Below, piece by piece: positions 42,602 through 52,397 of a stretch of 64,000 nucleotides of DNA. Below the pieces are notes generated by a model. That model ran no database searches. It worked only from the letters and a program-made list of their open reading frames with translations, and was not told where the DNA came from. Both the position numbers and the translations under genes were made by a program. The DNA comes from an uncultured Verrucomicrobiota bacterium (GTDB lineage Bacteria; Verrucomicrobiota; Kiritimatiellia; SS1-B-03-39; UBA6053). Each line of letters opens with the position of its first letter. The first letter of the stretch is position 1. The DNA lies in NCBI GenBank assembly GCA_937127435.1, contig CAKZLZ010000104.1:1-64000 (forward strand). Reading direction: 5' to 3'.

Positions 42602-43321
42602 ATGAAAACGAAGCACTGCTTGGAGCGTATGCGACCCGCACAAATTGATGCGGAAAAAGAAAATATGGCATCGATCTATGTTCCAATAGGAGCCATCGAA
42701 TGGCACGGGCGACATAACGTTGTCGGGCTCGATTCGCTTAAAGCGCACGCCCAACTCTGTCGCGTCGCCGAAGAAGCGGGTGGGGTGGTATATCCACCGA
42801 TCTATACCGGATGGCTCCCCGGGAACAACGATGACCACACCTATATGGTGAGCGCTGAAACCTTGTTTCAAATACTCATGGAGCTTCTCGTCGGCTTTGA
42901 GCGCGACGGATGGAAAAAAGCGATCCTGCTGGGCGGGCATTATCCGAACTACCACTTTGCGGCCAAACAGGTGGCGGAACAATGGGCCACCGAAGAACAT
43001 ACCCTGGAAATTCTTCCGATGGTCGAAAACCGCATCAAAGAAATAAGGGGGGATCATGCGGCTCTTGATGAAACCTCTATGATGCTTGACCTCTATCCCG
43101 AAACCGTTGATCTCGACCGCATCGGGGGACGCGAGGCCGCCGAAGGAACCGTGGATGATAAAAACGATTGGCTCGAAGCGCCGAAAGATCATCCCTGTCG
43201 CGGAATCATTGGCGTCGACCCGCGCCTGTCAACCGTCGAACATGGACGTGAAGTCAACGACACAATCGTCGCCGCCCTCGTTGGATGGGTTCAAACCGGC
43301 AGCATCGATCTTGAATGGTAG
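42602..43321 (+). CDS. Creatininase-family amidohydrolase, copy A
   Basis: A 239-residue protein. The metal-binding motifs of the creatininase family are present: GAIEWHGRHNVVGLD (Glu33, His35, Asp44), LGGHYPN (His113; the usual form is NGHGGN) and GDHAALDETSMM (His152, Glu157; the usual form is HAGxxETS). Family members hydrolyse cyclic or linear amides such as creatinine, or modify cofactor precursors (MftE). There is no signal peptide, so it is cytoplasmic. The replacement of GGN by YPN is shared with its paralogue at 55925 and marks a subfamily. It follows an S15 hydrolase gene closely. The substrate is unknown; an amide released from the polysaccharide is one possibility. Confidence 0.85.
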   Translation: MKTKHCLERMRPAQIDAEKENMASIYVPIGAIEWHGRHNVVGLDSLKAHAQLCRVAEEAGGVVYPPIYTGWLPGNNDDHTYMVSAETLFQILMELLVGFERDGWKKAILLGGHYPNYHFAAKQVAEQWATEEHTLEILPMVENRIKEIRGDHAALDETSMMLDLYPETVDLDRIGGREAAEGTVDDKNDWLEAPKDHPCRGIIGVDPRLSTVEHGREVNDTIVAALVGWVQTGSIDLEW

Positions 43322-43570
43322 CCGCCGCCATCCTGTCTAAAAACCCAGGAAGGGCTTGTGTGGCTGCATCCACTGTTTTCTCCGTTCTCGTCCGTTCAGA
43401 TTTTGGACAACTGTGTTCCATTGCGTGTCGGGATGGAGAGGGTCCAGTCTCCTCCCTCAGATGTGTGGAGAAAGTCGTATGCGTTTAAAATATAATAAAA
43501 TGTGCTGTCAGAGACGGAGCACCGGATTATTTTAGAACCGGTTTGCAGGAATTTTGAACCTTGCCTGTGC

Positions 43571-44344
43571 TTAGGGTTGGACGCGTTCAAAAACCCTGGC
43601 GTCACGTAATACCATTTCTGTTTTCGGACCGTCTTTGGTCTGAACGGTTCGTTCCACGGGGGCAAAAAAGATTCTCAAGCGCATGTTTTCAAAGGGAATT
43701 CTCAGGCGGGTTTCCGGGCTTACGTACAGGTCTCCGGAGGGTTGCACGGATCCATATCGAAAGGAGAATCGTTTGTCCTGGCTTACCTTTCCGGCTGTGC
43801 GCATTTCGCTTTTAGGTTTCAGCTCAATACTTTTGTCGTCGAGCATTGCAATAACCTTTAGAGAATCGGACAAGTTGATGAGCTGAATCTCCAGCGCACC
43901 GAAAGCCTCCGGCCCCGCTTCGAGAAAACGGTATTGCATTTTCCGGGTTTTGTCCTGATAAAAAACGAGGAGTAATGGGTCATCTCCGGAAAGTAGCTCC
44001 AGGCTCATAACAGGATTATAGGTCGGTTGTTCCGGCTCCATGCCTGGTTCAACTTCGGGCGGATCTATTTTTTTATACAGGATGAGAGGGCTGGATGGGG
44101 GAACCAAGTTGGTACCGCCGGTTCGTTGAAAGCCGATACGGAAAGGTTTGAACTCGCCGTCCATATCTTGAAAGAAAAATTCCGGTGGGCGTTTGTCGGA
44201 GATGATGAGGGATTCAACTTTACGGGGGGGCAGTTCTTCGTCTTGCTTTGTGTTTTGTGCGAAGACGGACGAGGGGGGGGGGCATAGAAAAAGTAGGGAA
44301 TATAGAAGTAGAGAAGTGGGTTTTTTCCAAGTTAGTTTTTGCAT
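43571..44344 (-). CDS. Secreted hypothetical protein, partner of Verru_Chthon-like gene
   Basis: A 257-residue protein. The start at 44344 is set by a GGAGGA site, placing it 2 bases after the stop codon of the gene before it. The N-terminus MQKLTWKKPTSLLLYSLLFL is a signal peptide ending near SVFAQ. The remainder is beta-rich, with repeated basic/acidic pairs (PPRKVESLIISDKRPPEFFF, LRIPFENMRLRIFFAP) and no recognisable motif. The tight spacing implies translation coupled to the large prepilin-like protein, so the two probably act together at the envelope. I do not recognise the family. Confidence 0.75.
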   Translation of the reverse strand: MQKLTWKKPTSLLLYSLLFLCPPPSSVFAQNTKQDEELPPRKVESLIISDKRPPEFFFQDMDGEFKPFRIGFQRTGGTNLVPPSSPLILYKKIDPPEVEPGMEPEQPTYNPVMSLELLSGDDPLLLVFYQDKTRKMQYRFLEAGPEAFGALEIQLINLSDSLKVIAMLDDKSIELKPKSEMRTAGKVSQDKRFSFRYGSVQPSGDLYVSPETRLRIPFENMRLRIFFAPVERTVQTKDGPKTEMVLRDARVFERVQP

Positions 44345-44346
44345 GA

Positions 44347-47300
44347 TTATACATCCTCCGGCAGGAGCCACTTTATGCGGACAATTCGGAATTGACGGCC
44401 AAAAGGAGTTCCCGGGGTTGGTTCGGTTGGGTTTCCCGCTTCAGGTTCAACTGGATCGGCTATCCGCTGTACTACGGCTTCAAGCCATGCCCGGGCGCTG
44501 GGTTCTGTTTGGCCGGGAGCAATGAAATCGCCATAGCAACGAATAAGAAAGGTGTCTCCTCGGGCTGTGAGGGCCGGACCGATCATGGCAAGAAGGTCGC
44601 CTTGGGTTACAAAACCCGGAGCGTGGGAAAGTAATTGCCCGCGTTCGCCGGCCGGGGTGCCCGCCAGATGTTCCATGTCCAGATAATGCCGTGATTCACT
44701 GAGAACCCTCATAGGTTCTCCAGTATCGGTCACTCGGAAAACACGATCGTTACTGTCGGGGTTGACAATGGGGGTAAGGTTATCGTCGAGATAATTCACG
44801 CCCCCATTGATGCCTGAAACATTAATGGCCCGTTGGAGTGTTCCGTTGAGACCGATCAGGCCCGGCAAGGGGTCGTAGGCGTTGTCAATGGTTCCCGCTG
44901 TGCTCGACGATAATGCCTGTGTTCGTGCCTCGCTCCAGTGGCCCCCTGTATCATCGGGGGCAACCAGGCGGCGGTTGACAAAATCCGCGACGGAATAAAA
45001 AGGACCTCGCAGACGGATCTCATCAACAATGCGTTCGGCAAGCTGTTCTATCATGGGATCTGTCAAATAACGAAAGCCGCTTAACACCCGGGAGTAATCC
45101 CGAGTGGAACTGGTTGCCCCGAAGGTGTTCCCGTCTTTGTCATCATAACTAAAGTCCACCCGGGCTGCCAGAGGGTTCAGGGAGCGGGAAATGGGAATGG
45201 TGTCCTCCGGGTTTTCTTCCCCGTCTCCGGATATTTCAAGGTCTCTAAAGGCACTAAACAGCGCTTTCCATGCGTCAACCGAAGTGGAATTGATATTTAG
45301 CGCGCCTCGATTCAGCAGATAGAAAGCGGACTGATCAAAATCACGGACATCGGAGGCATCAAAATTCGCCAGGGTGGAATCTTGGATGGAGCCCGTCGTA
45401 CGGAAAGCCATCCGGCCATTTGGCAGGGGATCCCCGTTGCTTACATCAACCGTCCCCGTGGAAGGAATTGAGGAGAGGTAATAGCGGTCCCAGAGAGATT
45501 CGTTGAGCAAATACGATAGATCTACATACTGATTTTGAGCATCGTTTGGAAAAGACCTAGGAGATCGGTCCTCAAAACTTCCAAAGGTCCCGTTAGCCGC
45601 CCCGATGACGCGGCCGATACCGGCGATCCGTTCCCGGTCGACGTAGGGGCTGGCCTCGGAGTTGCCAAGCGGGAATGCGGGTTGCCAGACATATGGGGAG
45701 AGATTAACCTGTTGGAAGCGTCCCAGCGAGAGCACTTCACTTTCCGAGCGTTTCACCAGTCGGGTAGAAAGTTGGGAAAGGCCCTTGTTTCCTAAGCTGT
45801 CTATATCCTGATGGGTGATGAGGACGAAGCCCCGGGCGTTTCCGTTACTGAAATCAACAATTTTTTCATCGGGCCCATCCCAGTCAATTGAATTGCTGGT
45901 GCTACCGCTCAGGACCCCCCCGCTGGTGAAATACATACGAGTGAACGCATCTGAGTTGTTGACCGAATTTTCGGCCCTCCCTCCGTCGAGATCGTGCGGG
46001 GCATCCAGTTGGGCGGCGTTTAGGTTAAAACTGGCAAACCCCCGGAAATATTTACTTAGACCTTCGTGTTGGCTCGCTAACCACGCTTTAAGAGCGAATG
46101 GCTTCAGGTAAGCTTCATGAAATGCAAAAATGGGGAATTCCTGCTCCTGAGGTTCGCCTGACTTCTGACGGGTCCGCCAATCTGCAAGATCATAGACCCT
46201 CCGCCAAGTGCTGGGGTCGTCCGTTTTTGCATAGGGCCCCGGCGTATATTGACTCCCGTACCTCGGGTTGGAATTCCAACCCTGAATGAGGCCGAACTCA
46301 TAATGTTTCCAGAGTTCTGTTCCATTGGCTGACAGCTCTGCAGCGTTTGTGGTTACAAAGTTGTCATTGGTATAGCCAAAAAACCGAACCGTATCCCCTG
46401 AAACCGGCAGGGTGGTTCCGCCCGGAGCCTCCACGAATTCGGCGACATCGAAATAAAAGCTGGCGGGGAAATCGGGTTCAAAGCCATTTGAAAGATTGAC
46501 GATTGGATTGGAAGCATCAACTTTCTGTTCTGTATCGACGGTAAAAATCCGGGCTTCTCCAGGGTCAAAGGAGGTTGTGAATTTAAAGGTGATCCATGTA
46601 GCGTTGGGATCGTCGATATTGCTTTTATACCAATTATCACGCCCGTCCCACGGTGATAACTGATATTGGGGGCGGTTATTGCCGGAATCCCAGATGGTAT
46701 TGAAACTTGAATGAGTGCTTGTAAATCCCGTGGATCTTAGACGGTGGACATAGTACCCGTTTCGTTCAAACCCATCACTGATGTTACCGGGTGTGGGGTC
46801 GACTTTCCCTGCGGTGGCGACTCCAAAACTCCAAAAATTCCAGTTGGTCCGGACTCGGAGGGTGTAAGCTGTATTCTGAAGTCCGGCATCGTATGGATTC
46901 CAGAGGGTGACGACGGGAAGCCAGTGAAGTTGAATTTTTCCCGCATTGTGGGTGACCGCAAGATGAAATCGAAGATGGGTGAGGATAGGTGCGGCTTCCG
47001 GGGTTACGGTCACGGTACCGCCAGTGGCACCGGTGGCTTCATTTTGGTACCACAACCGTAATTGGCCCCATTGGGGAAGGTTGGATGTGGTTGACGGGAA
47101 TCCGGAATTGCTTGCGCCGAAGCGCGGATCGCTTCCAGAGTACAGGGATGAATCCAGGATGGGATCCATGTTGTTCAATGCAGTGCCATTGTCGAGATAG
47201 CGGGTGAGATCTTTTCGCAATCCTCCGATGGCGGTGTCGGTCAGCAGACTGGCGGAGTGGGAGGTCAGTTCATGAAAGGTGCGTTTTATGAGGCTGTTCT

Positions 47301-48282
47301 CTGCGATCGGGTCATCAAATAAAGGATCCAGCAGACCGATTTGCGCAATACTTGACACTTTGGAGATGGCTTGATCATTGGGAGTAAGGGAGGTTGTTCC
47401 ATTGTCAAAAAGGGTCGAAAATCCACTGATGCGCTCCCAACCGACCCGTTGGGGGGACTGCAGGCGATTGCGGTATTCGCGGGTGTTCGAAGCAATTTCG
47501 TTGGGGTACCCACTAGTGGCCTGATCCTCGGTGAGGTCCCGAATACTGAAATTGGCTTTCACGCTTTCATCCGCAACCCAATAGGCATAGCGAACATTGT
47601 TTCCATTTGCTTCAGTGTATTCAGTTGTGGGGACTTTGACCCATCCTTCCAGACCGTCATTATTGAGGGTAGCATCCCGGAAGCTGCTCCCATCCCCGAC
47701 GAGCCAGACGGTCCCCGTACCGGTACCGGGATCGGGCAGGGGGGTGTCGGGAGTTACGGTACTGGCATCTCCGGGATTCTTACCCTCGTTCCCGCTGATC
47801 AGCCACATGGGTTCCTGATTTCGGTCAAATTCGCCATATTGATTCGAGCCGACATTGGGCGAAGCCCGCAGCGAACTGTCCCAGACTCCCATCCAACGTG
47901 GGTTTTTACCGCTCCACCAGTTTTTGATTCGTTGATCGAAAGTATTCTGTTCGGAGGGCGTGAGATAGGTATTGCGAACTGCGGTTCCCGCTTCAGCACG
48001 ATACCAGTTCACTAGATCGGTTTTCGAAGGGTATGCGACAGTTGCCGGGGCGGTGATGCGCTGATCGTCCCCGGCGAGGCGTTGTAATTCGGCTACCGCA
48101 ATCATGAGTCCCAGCTTAGCATTTTGCCTGGCCATGTTGAGATTTTGTTGGTTGGTGACTTCACGGAGCTGCATGCGCACAAACACTACAAAGCTCAACA
48201 CGATAACTAAAAGTAAAGATACAACTAGTAGTGTGAGCAAAAGGGCGGATCCGCGCCGTGAATGATGCCTGGTTTTATTCAT
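44347..48282 (-). CDS. Verru_Chthon cassette protein A-like large envelope protein
   Basis: A protein of about 1311 residues. The N-terminus RRGSALLLTLLVVSLLLVIV resembles a type IV prepilin-like leader and transmembrane helix, and the following helix (REVTNQQNLNMARQNAKLGL) has the pseudopilin pattern. A huge beta-rich domain and a segment near the C-terminus follow. Size and N-terminus fit the Verru_Chthon cassette protein A family described from Verrucomicrobium and Chthoniobacter, normally one of four cassette genes. Here only one small partner gene follows. The start is uncertain: ATG 48282 (chosen) has the leader at the right distance, but no strong ribosome-binding site; ATGs at 48333 and 48393 are alternatives. 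Proposed role: export or surface assembly, unproven. Confidence 0.7.
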   Translation of the reverse strand: MNKTRHHSRRGSALLLTLLVVSLLLVIVLSFVVFVRMQLREVTNQQNLNMARQNAKLGLMIAVAELQRLAGDDQRITAPATVAYPSKTDLVNWYRAEAGTAVRNTYLTPSEQNTFDQRIKNWWSGKNPRWMGVWDSSLRASPNVGSNQYGEFDRNQEPMWLISGNEGKNPGDASTVTPDTPLPDPGTGTGTVWLVGDGSSFRDATLNNDGLEGWVKVPTTEYTEANGNNVRYAYWVADESVKANFSIRDLTEDQATSGYPNEIASNTREYRNRLQSPQRVGWERISGFSTLFDNGTTSLTPNDQAISKVSSIAQIGLLDPLFDDPIAENSLIKRTFHELTSHSASLLTDTAIGGLRKDLTRYLDNGTALNNMDPILDSSLYSGSDPRFGASNSGFPSTTSNLPQWGQLRLWYQNEATGATGGTVTVTPEAAPILTHLRFHLAVTHNAGKIQLHWLPVVTLWNPYDAGLQNTAYTLRVRTNWNFWSFGVATAGKVDPTPGNISDGFERNGYYVHRLRSTGFTSTHSSFNTIWDSGNNRPQYQLSPWDGRDNWYKSNIDDPNATWITFKFTTSFDPGEARIFTVDTEQKVDASNPIVNLSNGFEPDFPASFYFDVAEFVEAPGGTTLPVSGDTVRFFGYTNDNFVTTNAAELSANGTELWKHYEFGLIQGWNSNPRYGSQYTPGPYAKTDDPSTWRRVYDLADWRTRQKSGEPQEQEFPIFAFHEAYLKPFALKAWLASQHEGLSKYFRGFASFNLNAAQLDAPHDLDGGRAENSVNNSDAFTRMYFTSGGVLSGSTSNSIDWDGPDEKIVDFSNGNARGFVLITHQDIDSLGNKGLSQLSTRLVKRSESEVLSLGRFQQVNLSPYVWQPAFPLGNSEASPYVDRERIAGIGRVIGAANGTFGSFEDRSPRSFPNDAQNQYVDLSYLLNESLWDRYYLSSIPSTGTVDVSNGDPLPNGRMAFRTTGSIQDSTLANFDASDVRDFDQSAFYLLNRGALNINSTSVDAWKALFSAFRDLEISGDGEENPEDTIPISRSLNPLAARVDFSYDDKDGNTFGATSSTRDYSRVLSGFRYLTDPMIEQLAERIVDEIRLRGPFYSVADFVNRRLVAPDDTGGHWSEARTQALSSSTAGTIDNAYDPLPGLIGLNGTLQRAINVSGINGGVNYLDDNLTPIVNPDSNDRVFRVTDTGEPMRVLSESRHYLDMEHLAGTPAGERGQLLSHAPGFVTQGDLLAMIGPALTARGDTFLIRCYGDFIAPGQTEPSARAWLEAVVQRIADPVEPEAGNPTEPTPGTPFGRQFRIVRIKWLLPEDV

Positions 48283-48400
48283 GGGTAGAGTGTACCCCAA
48301 GGGGTTAAAAAGATTAAACCTTCGGAAGCGCATATAGTTGCGTTGTTTGATTTTAATGATGGGATTGTTTAACAAATATAGATGGATAGGCATATTTATT

Positions 48401-49849
48401 TCAGGTACCTGACTTTTGAGTACGGGCAGACTTCAAAAAGAAAACGAGGCTAAGTGAAACGGCAACAATGATGCCGATGGGATAAGCGATGCGGGTTCCT
48501 AGTTTGAAGCCCTCTGGCGCGATTAAAATATAGGTCGTACAGACGGCGCTCATGAATATGGCAGGGAGGAAAGCAATCCAAAAGTTCTTGTGTTGATGTC
48601 GTAGATAGATCGCGGCAGTCCATAACACAAGGGTCGCGAGTAGTTGGTTGGAAAAACCGAAGTACCGCCAAATCGTACCAAATTCTAAACGAGTGACCCA
48701 CCAAGCAACGGCAAACAGTGGTAGGGTGATTACTAAACGAAGGCTGATTGCCTTCTGGTTGAGTTTTGTAACGTCTGCGATTATAAGGCGTGCGCTCCGA
48801 AATGCAGTATCTCCGGATGTAATAGGGCAGGCGACAACTCCCAGTATTGCAAGCGCCCCTCCTATTTTTCCGAGCCAGCTATTACAGATTATCTGGACAG
48901 CCCATGCAGCATTATTCCCGTTTTCTGCCATCGCGCTATTTAATGATTCGATACCGCCAAAGAAGCTCATCGCAGCTGCAGCCCAGATAAGCGCGACGGC
49001 ACCCTCGGTGATCATTGCACCAAAGAAAACCGGGCGCCCCTGACTTTCGTTGGTTAGGCAGCGTGCCATCATCGGAGATTGGGTGGAATGAAACCCCGAA
49101 ATGGCCCCACATGCGATGGTAATAAATAACATAGGATAGAGGAAGTGGTCCGGTTGGCTGTGTTGGTTGCGGATCGTGGTCGTGGTGAGTTCTGGAATAG
49201 GCGCACCGTAGGCAATCATTGCGAAAAATAGGCCGAGAGCCATAATGAGTAACACCGCTCCGAAGAGTGGATAAATTTTGCCAATAATTTTATCGATGGG
49301 TAAGATGGTAGCGGCAATATAATAAACGAAGATGAGTATTACCCAGAGATCAAAGGTATCGAGTGCTTTGAAGGAAGCAACATTACCACTGAGTCCAGTC
49401 AAAATCTTAGCGGGTCCGAGAACGAATACCACACCTACAAGTAAAAGGAGTATTACTGAAAATAATCGCATGAATTGACGAATTCCGTTCCCCATGTAGT
49501 GACCCACTACTTCTGGAATACTCGCCCCGCCATGGCGCAATGATAACATGCCGGAGAAATAGTCATGCACGGAACCAGCAAAAATACTTCCGAACACAAT
49601 CCATAGAAATGCAGATGGTCCATAGAGCGCTCCTAGTATGGCACCGAAAATTGGCCCGAGTCCTGCGATATTTAGAAACTGGATCATGAATATTCGCCAG
49701 GTCGGTAGCGGCATATAGTCCACTCCGTCGTTCTTGGTCAGAGCGGGCGTCTCTCGGGTGGTGTCGATGTCGAAAATTCGTTCGACAAGTCGTCCGTATA
49801 TAAAATATGCAACAAGTAGAGTGAGGAGTGATAATAGGAAGGTGATCAT
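48401..49849 (-). CDS. CstA-family carbon starvation transporter (short type)
   Basis: A 482-residue integral membrane protein with about 14 hydrophobic segments. The conserved CstA segments are present: YFIYGRLVERIFDID, YMPLPTWRIFMIQFLNIAGL, GPIFGAILGALYGPSAFLWI, GSVHDYFSGMLSLRHGG and GAISGFHSTQSPMMARCL. E. coli CstA (about 700 residues) is longer; this is the compact form. CstA-type proteins import peptides or pyruvate under carbon limitation. It begins 28 bases after the GH94 gene on the same strand, so the two may be co-transcribed, though no ribosome-binding site is obvious. A terminator between it and the next minus-strand gene was not found. Confidence 0.88.
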   Translation of the reverse strand: MITFLLSLLTLLVAYFIYGRLVERIFDIDTTRETPALTKNDGVDYMPLPTWRIFMIQFLNIAGLGPIFGAILGALYGPSAFLWIVFGSIFAGSVHDYFSGMLSLRHGGASIPEVVGHYMGNGIRQFMRLFSVILLLLVGVVFVLGPAKILTGLSGNVASFKALDTFDLWVILIFVYYIAATILPIDKIIGKIYPLFGAVLLIMALGLFFAMIAYGAPIPELTTTTIRNQHSQPDHFLYPMLFITIACGAISGFHSTQSPMMARCLTNESQGRPVFFGAMITEGAVALIWAAAAMSFFGGIESLNSAMAENGNNAAWAVQIICNSWLGKIGGALAILGVVACPITSGDTAFRSARLIIADVTKLNQKAISLRLVITLPLFAVAWWVTRLEFGTIWRYFGFSNQLLATLVLWTAAIYLRHQHKNFWIAFLPAIFMSAVCTTYILIAPEGFKLGTRIAYPIGIIVAVSLSLVFFLKSARTQKSGT

Positions 49850-49877
49850 GGTGAGAATGTAGGTGTGATTGTTCTAT

Positions 49878-52169
49878 CTAAAGATTGACCTCTATGTGAT
49901 TGACCCCACCTGTCAGAGGAAGTTTTTTACCAGAAAGAAGCTTATGGTTAAAAAGAATGGTTTGTACGCCTTTACCTCCCCCTTTTCGATTTCTGATGGT
50001 TATATGGTAGGTGTCTCCACGGAATTTGCGGGTGACACGGGCTTCGGAAAGGCTGGCGGGTAGGCAAGGGTCGATAAGGAGTCCGTCGTAACTACGGCGT
50101 GCACCCAAAATATATTCCACCAGCACCTGAGTGAACCAGCCGGCGGTACCTGTCCGCCAGGCGTAGCCGCTGGCGCCGTAAATCTGCGGCACGGAGGAGT
50201 AGCTGTTCACATAGCTGAAGGGTTCGGCGCCGGAGGTGGATATGGGATTTTCCGGCGAGTTGGGGGTGACCTTGGTGAAGGCCCTCCAAGCTTGTTCCGA
50301 GCGTCCAAGAAGGCAGTCGGCCACGGCTTTAAATCCAGCGGCGTGATTATAACAGCCTCCGTTTTCGGCCGCTCCGGGCATGCTGTTTGACATGCGTCCG
50401 ACACGGGGATCGAATTCGGCGTAAGGCGGGAAGCAGATACGATAGCCAATATCATCTTCTAGAAACTGATCGATTTTTGTCATAATAGACAGTGCACGTT
50501 CACCTTCGGCTACGCCGCTGAGCACGGCCCAAGATTGAGGGTTGAGGAAGATTTTTCCGTATTCACAGTCTTTGGAACCGATGCGATAGCCGTCTCCGCA
50601 GATCGTGCGCACATACCATTCTCCATCCCAGGCGACCTCGTTAAGGAGGGTTTTGAAATGGTTGTAAACTTGTTTCGCTTCGATGGCGAAATTGGTATCC
50701 CCGAACCTGGTGGCTAGTTCGGCCATTTCTCGGGCGCCAAGGCAGAGCTGCATGGTGACAAATATGCTTTCCCTCTCGCCACTTTCCTGGGTGGCTTCTA
50801 AACCATCATTCCAATCGGCATGGTGTTGACGGCAAAGTCCATGCTTACCTATATCATAACTTAGGTAGCGAAAGGCTCGTTTCGCATGATCCAGCACGGT
50901 GCTGACTTCAGTCGATTCAAAATAGGGAACTTGATATTCAAGCAGGTCGAAATTTCCAGATTCTTTGATCAGTGCTGGAAGTACTTGTAATATCCAAGCC
51001 GGTTTATCGGAATACTGCATGCGATTGAGCGGACGGAAGCCGTGGGGAACGGAGCCATTGGGATATTGACTGGCGAGGGCGCGAATGAAGTTCGCTTCGG
51101 CGGCTGGGTAGTCCGCCATAGCTAAGGCGATATCCGTTTGCAGGTTGTCACGGAACCCACTTTTATTGATCAGGTAGGTATAGAGCTGTTTTTTCAGGAA
51201 GATATTGAAAAGTCCGTTGTAGAGCGCGTGACCGACATCGACTTTGAAAGCGTTGGCACGGTCGGCTTCGATTTTACGGGCGGTTTCACACCATTCGTCA
51301 AGTTTTGCGGGGCAGAGGCTTTCGCGGAGGGTTTTGATTTCTTCGAGATTCGCAGTTTGACCCAGTACATAATCGGCGCGGGCAGTCTTGTGCGGAGGGA
51401 TAGACAGTTTTACCTGTACGATGCCCGCGCAATCCGGACCGAAACCCGGTCGCCCATCACAATTCCACCCCCAAAGAATTTTCGGGGCGCTGACGGAATA
51501 ATCGGCGCGCGTGAAATGGTCTCGGTATCCGTTGGCGTTGTGGAAATTTTCCAAGGCGATGAGATAGCCTTTGAAGCGGTCGGTAGGGACGTCGGTATTA
51601 CGGTTGACGACAAAGACGCCCCCTATTTCCGGATGTACTTCCGCAAAATTTGTTTTCCCGATGTTACGACCTTCCTTGTCGAGGCCGGTAAGTTGAAACA
51701 TGGCGTAACTAAAGACGGAAATTTCCCGTGTCTGGTCGGTCAGATTTTCGATCTCTATGGTGGTGCATTCGATGGGAAAGTGTTGTGGCACGAAAACGCG
51801 TTGGGTGGCGCGCAGGCCGATGCATTCCGACTGCATGACGGTTTTTTCGCGATGAAATTCCACGCGCAGATTGCTGACATCCAAGGGGGCGGGTTGACCG
51901 GCGGGACAGAAGACCTGATTGGTCTGATCATCCCGAATGTAATGGTACTTCTGATCGTAGGAAACCAGAGTGACGGTGGTGCCGTCCGCATCGCGAATCC
52001 AAGTGGGTCCGTCGTTGATGTGCGCAACTTCGGCGTACATCTCCGGTCCGTCGTTGTTGATGGCGCTGCAGTGGAGGTTCCACCATTTGCGTGGCGGTTC
52101 GGCGGTTAAAACAAAACAACCGCGGCTTTCGTTGAAGTGGCCATAGCTCTCAAAGGTAGTTGTTTCCAT
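49878..52169 (-). CDS. GH94-family phosphorylase (cellobiose-phosphorylase-like)
   Basis: A 763-residue protein. The start at 52169 (METTTFESYGHF) suits the family N-terminus; an earlier start at 52211 adds 14 residues. It has an N-terminal beta-sandwich domain (RVFVPQHFPIECTTIEIENL) and an (alpha/alpha)6 barrel: HADWNDGLE carries the catalytic Asp of GH94, with FRDNLQTDIALAMADYP and GAAENGGCYNHAAGFKAVAD as family segments. GH94 enzymes cleave beta-glycosides with phosphate to give sugar-1-phosphate, saving energy. No signal peptide, cytoplasmic. Specificity (cellobiose, chitobiose, laminaribiose or other) cannot be read. It is divergent from the FGE/PQQ copy B gene and followed by the CstA-type transporter gene. 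Confidence 0.9.
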   Translation of the reverse strand: METTTFESYGHFNESRGCFVLTAEPPRKWWNLHCSAINNDGPEMYAEVAHINDGPTWIRDADGTTVTLVSYDQKYHYIRDDQTNQVFCPAGQPAPLDVSNLRVEFHREKTVMQSECIGLRATQRVFVPQHFPIECTTIEIENLTDQTREISVFSYAMFQLTGLDKEGRNIGKTNFAEVHPEIGGVFVVNRNTDVPTDRFKGYLIALENFHNANGYRDHFTRADYSVSAPKILWGWNCDGRPGFGPDCAGIVQVKLSIPPHKTARADYVLGQTANLEEIKTLRESLCPAKLDEWCETARKIEADRANAFKVDVGHALYNGLFNIFLKKQLYTYLINKSGFRDNLQTDIALAMADYPAAEANFIRALASQYPNGSVPHGFRPLNRMQYSDKPAWILQVLPALIKESGNFDLLEYQVPYFESTEVSTVLDHAKRAFRYLSYDIGKHGLCRQHHADWNDGLEATQESGERESIFVTMQLCLGAREMAELATRFGDTNFAIEAKQVYNHFKTLLNEVAWDGEWYVRTICGDGYRIGSKDCEYGKIFLNPQSWAVLSGVAEGERALSIMTKIDQFLEDDIGYRICFPPYAEFDPRVGRMSNSMPGAAENGGCYNHAAGFKAVADCLLGRSEQAWRAFTKVTPNSPENPISTSGAEPFSYVNSYSSVPQIYGASGYAWRTGTAGWFTQVLVEYILGARRSYDGLLIDPCLPASLSEARVTRKFRGDTYHITIRNRKGGGKGVQTILFNHKLLSGKKLPLTGGVNHIEVNL

Positions 52170-52280
52170 AGCTTTGAATATGACGCATCGCGGTCGGAGC
52201 TGCGAGTTCAACGTTTCGCATTTGGTTGCACCCGTACCTCCGTGAGCAGAATTTAGACAACAATATGCATATAATCCCTT

Positions 52281-52309
52281 TTGACGGGATACTCCCTCCC
52301 TCCATAAAG
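52281..52309 (+). promoter_or_regulatory. Possible promoter upstream of FGE/PQQ copy B
   Basis: TTGACG with a 17-base spacer and ATAAAG (or 16 bases and CATAAA) would start transcription about 80 bases before the FGE/PQQ start. The -10 is weak. The same gap (52170-52397) must also hold the GH94 promoter. Confidence 0.3.
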
Positions 52310-52397
52310 CAATATCCTATCAGTCAGTCAGTCGCATAAACTCAGCAAAAATACTTTTCCAAAATAACACGCCAACCCAAGAAAATACCTCAAGGCT

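Noticed and set aside
43535-43544. GAACCGGTTT, one base away from the palindrome before the LacI gene at 19377
   Set aside because: It lies between two converging gene ends and upstream of nothing; one-mismatch hits to a 10-base palindrome are expected about twice by chance in 64 kb.
43396-43570. Minus-strand open frame with a TSEGGDW segment resembling a sialidase Asp-box, past the end of the hypothetical gene at 43571
   Set aside because: Only one Asp-box-like element is visible, the frame overlaps a real gene in another frame, and it has no start signal. A remnant of a BNR-repeat gene is possible but not supported.
51138-52109. 323-codon plus-strand frame opposite the GH94 gene
   Set aside because: The minus-strand frame encodes complete GH94 motifs; the plus frame has no recognisable domain.
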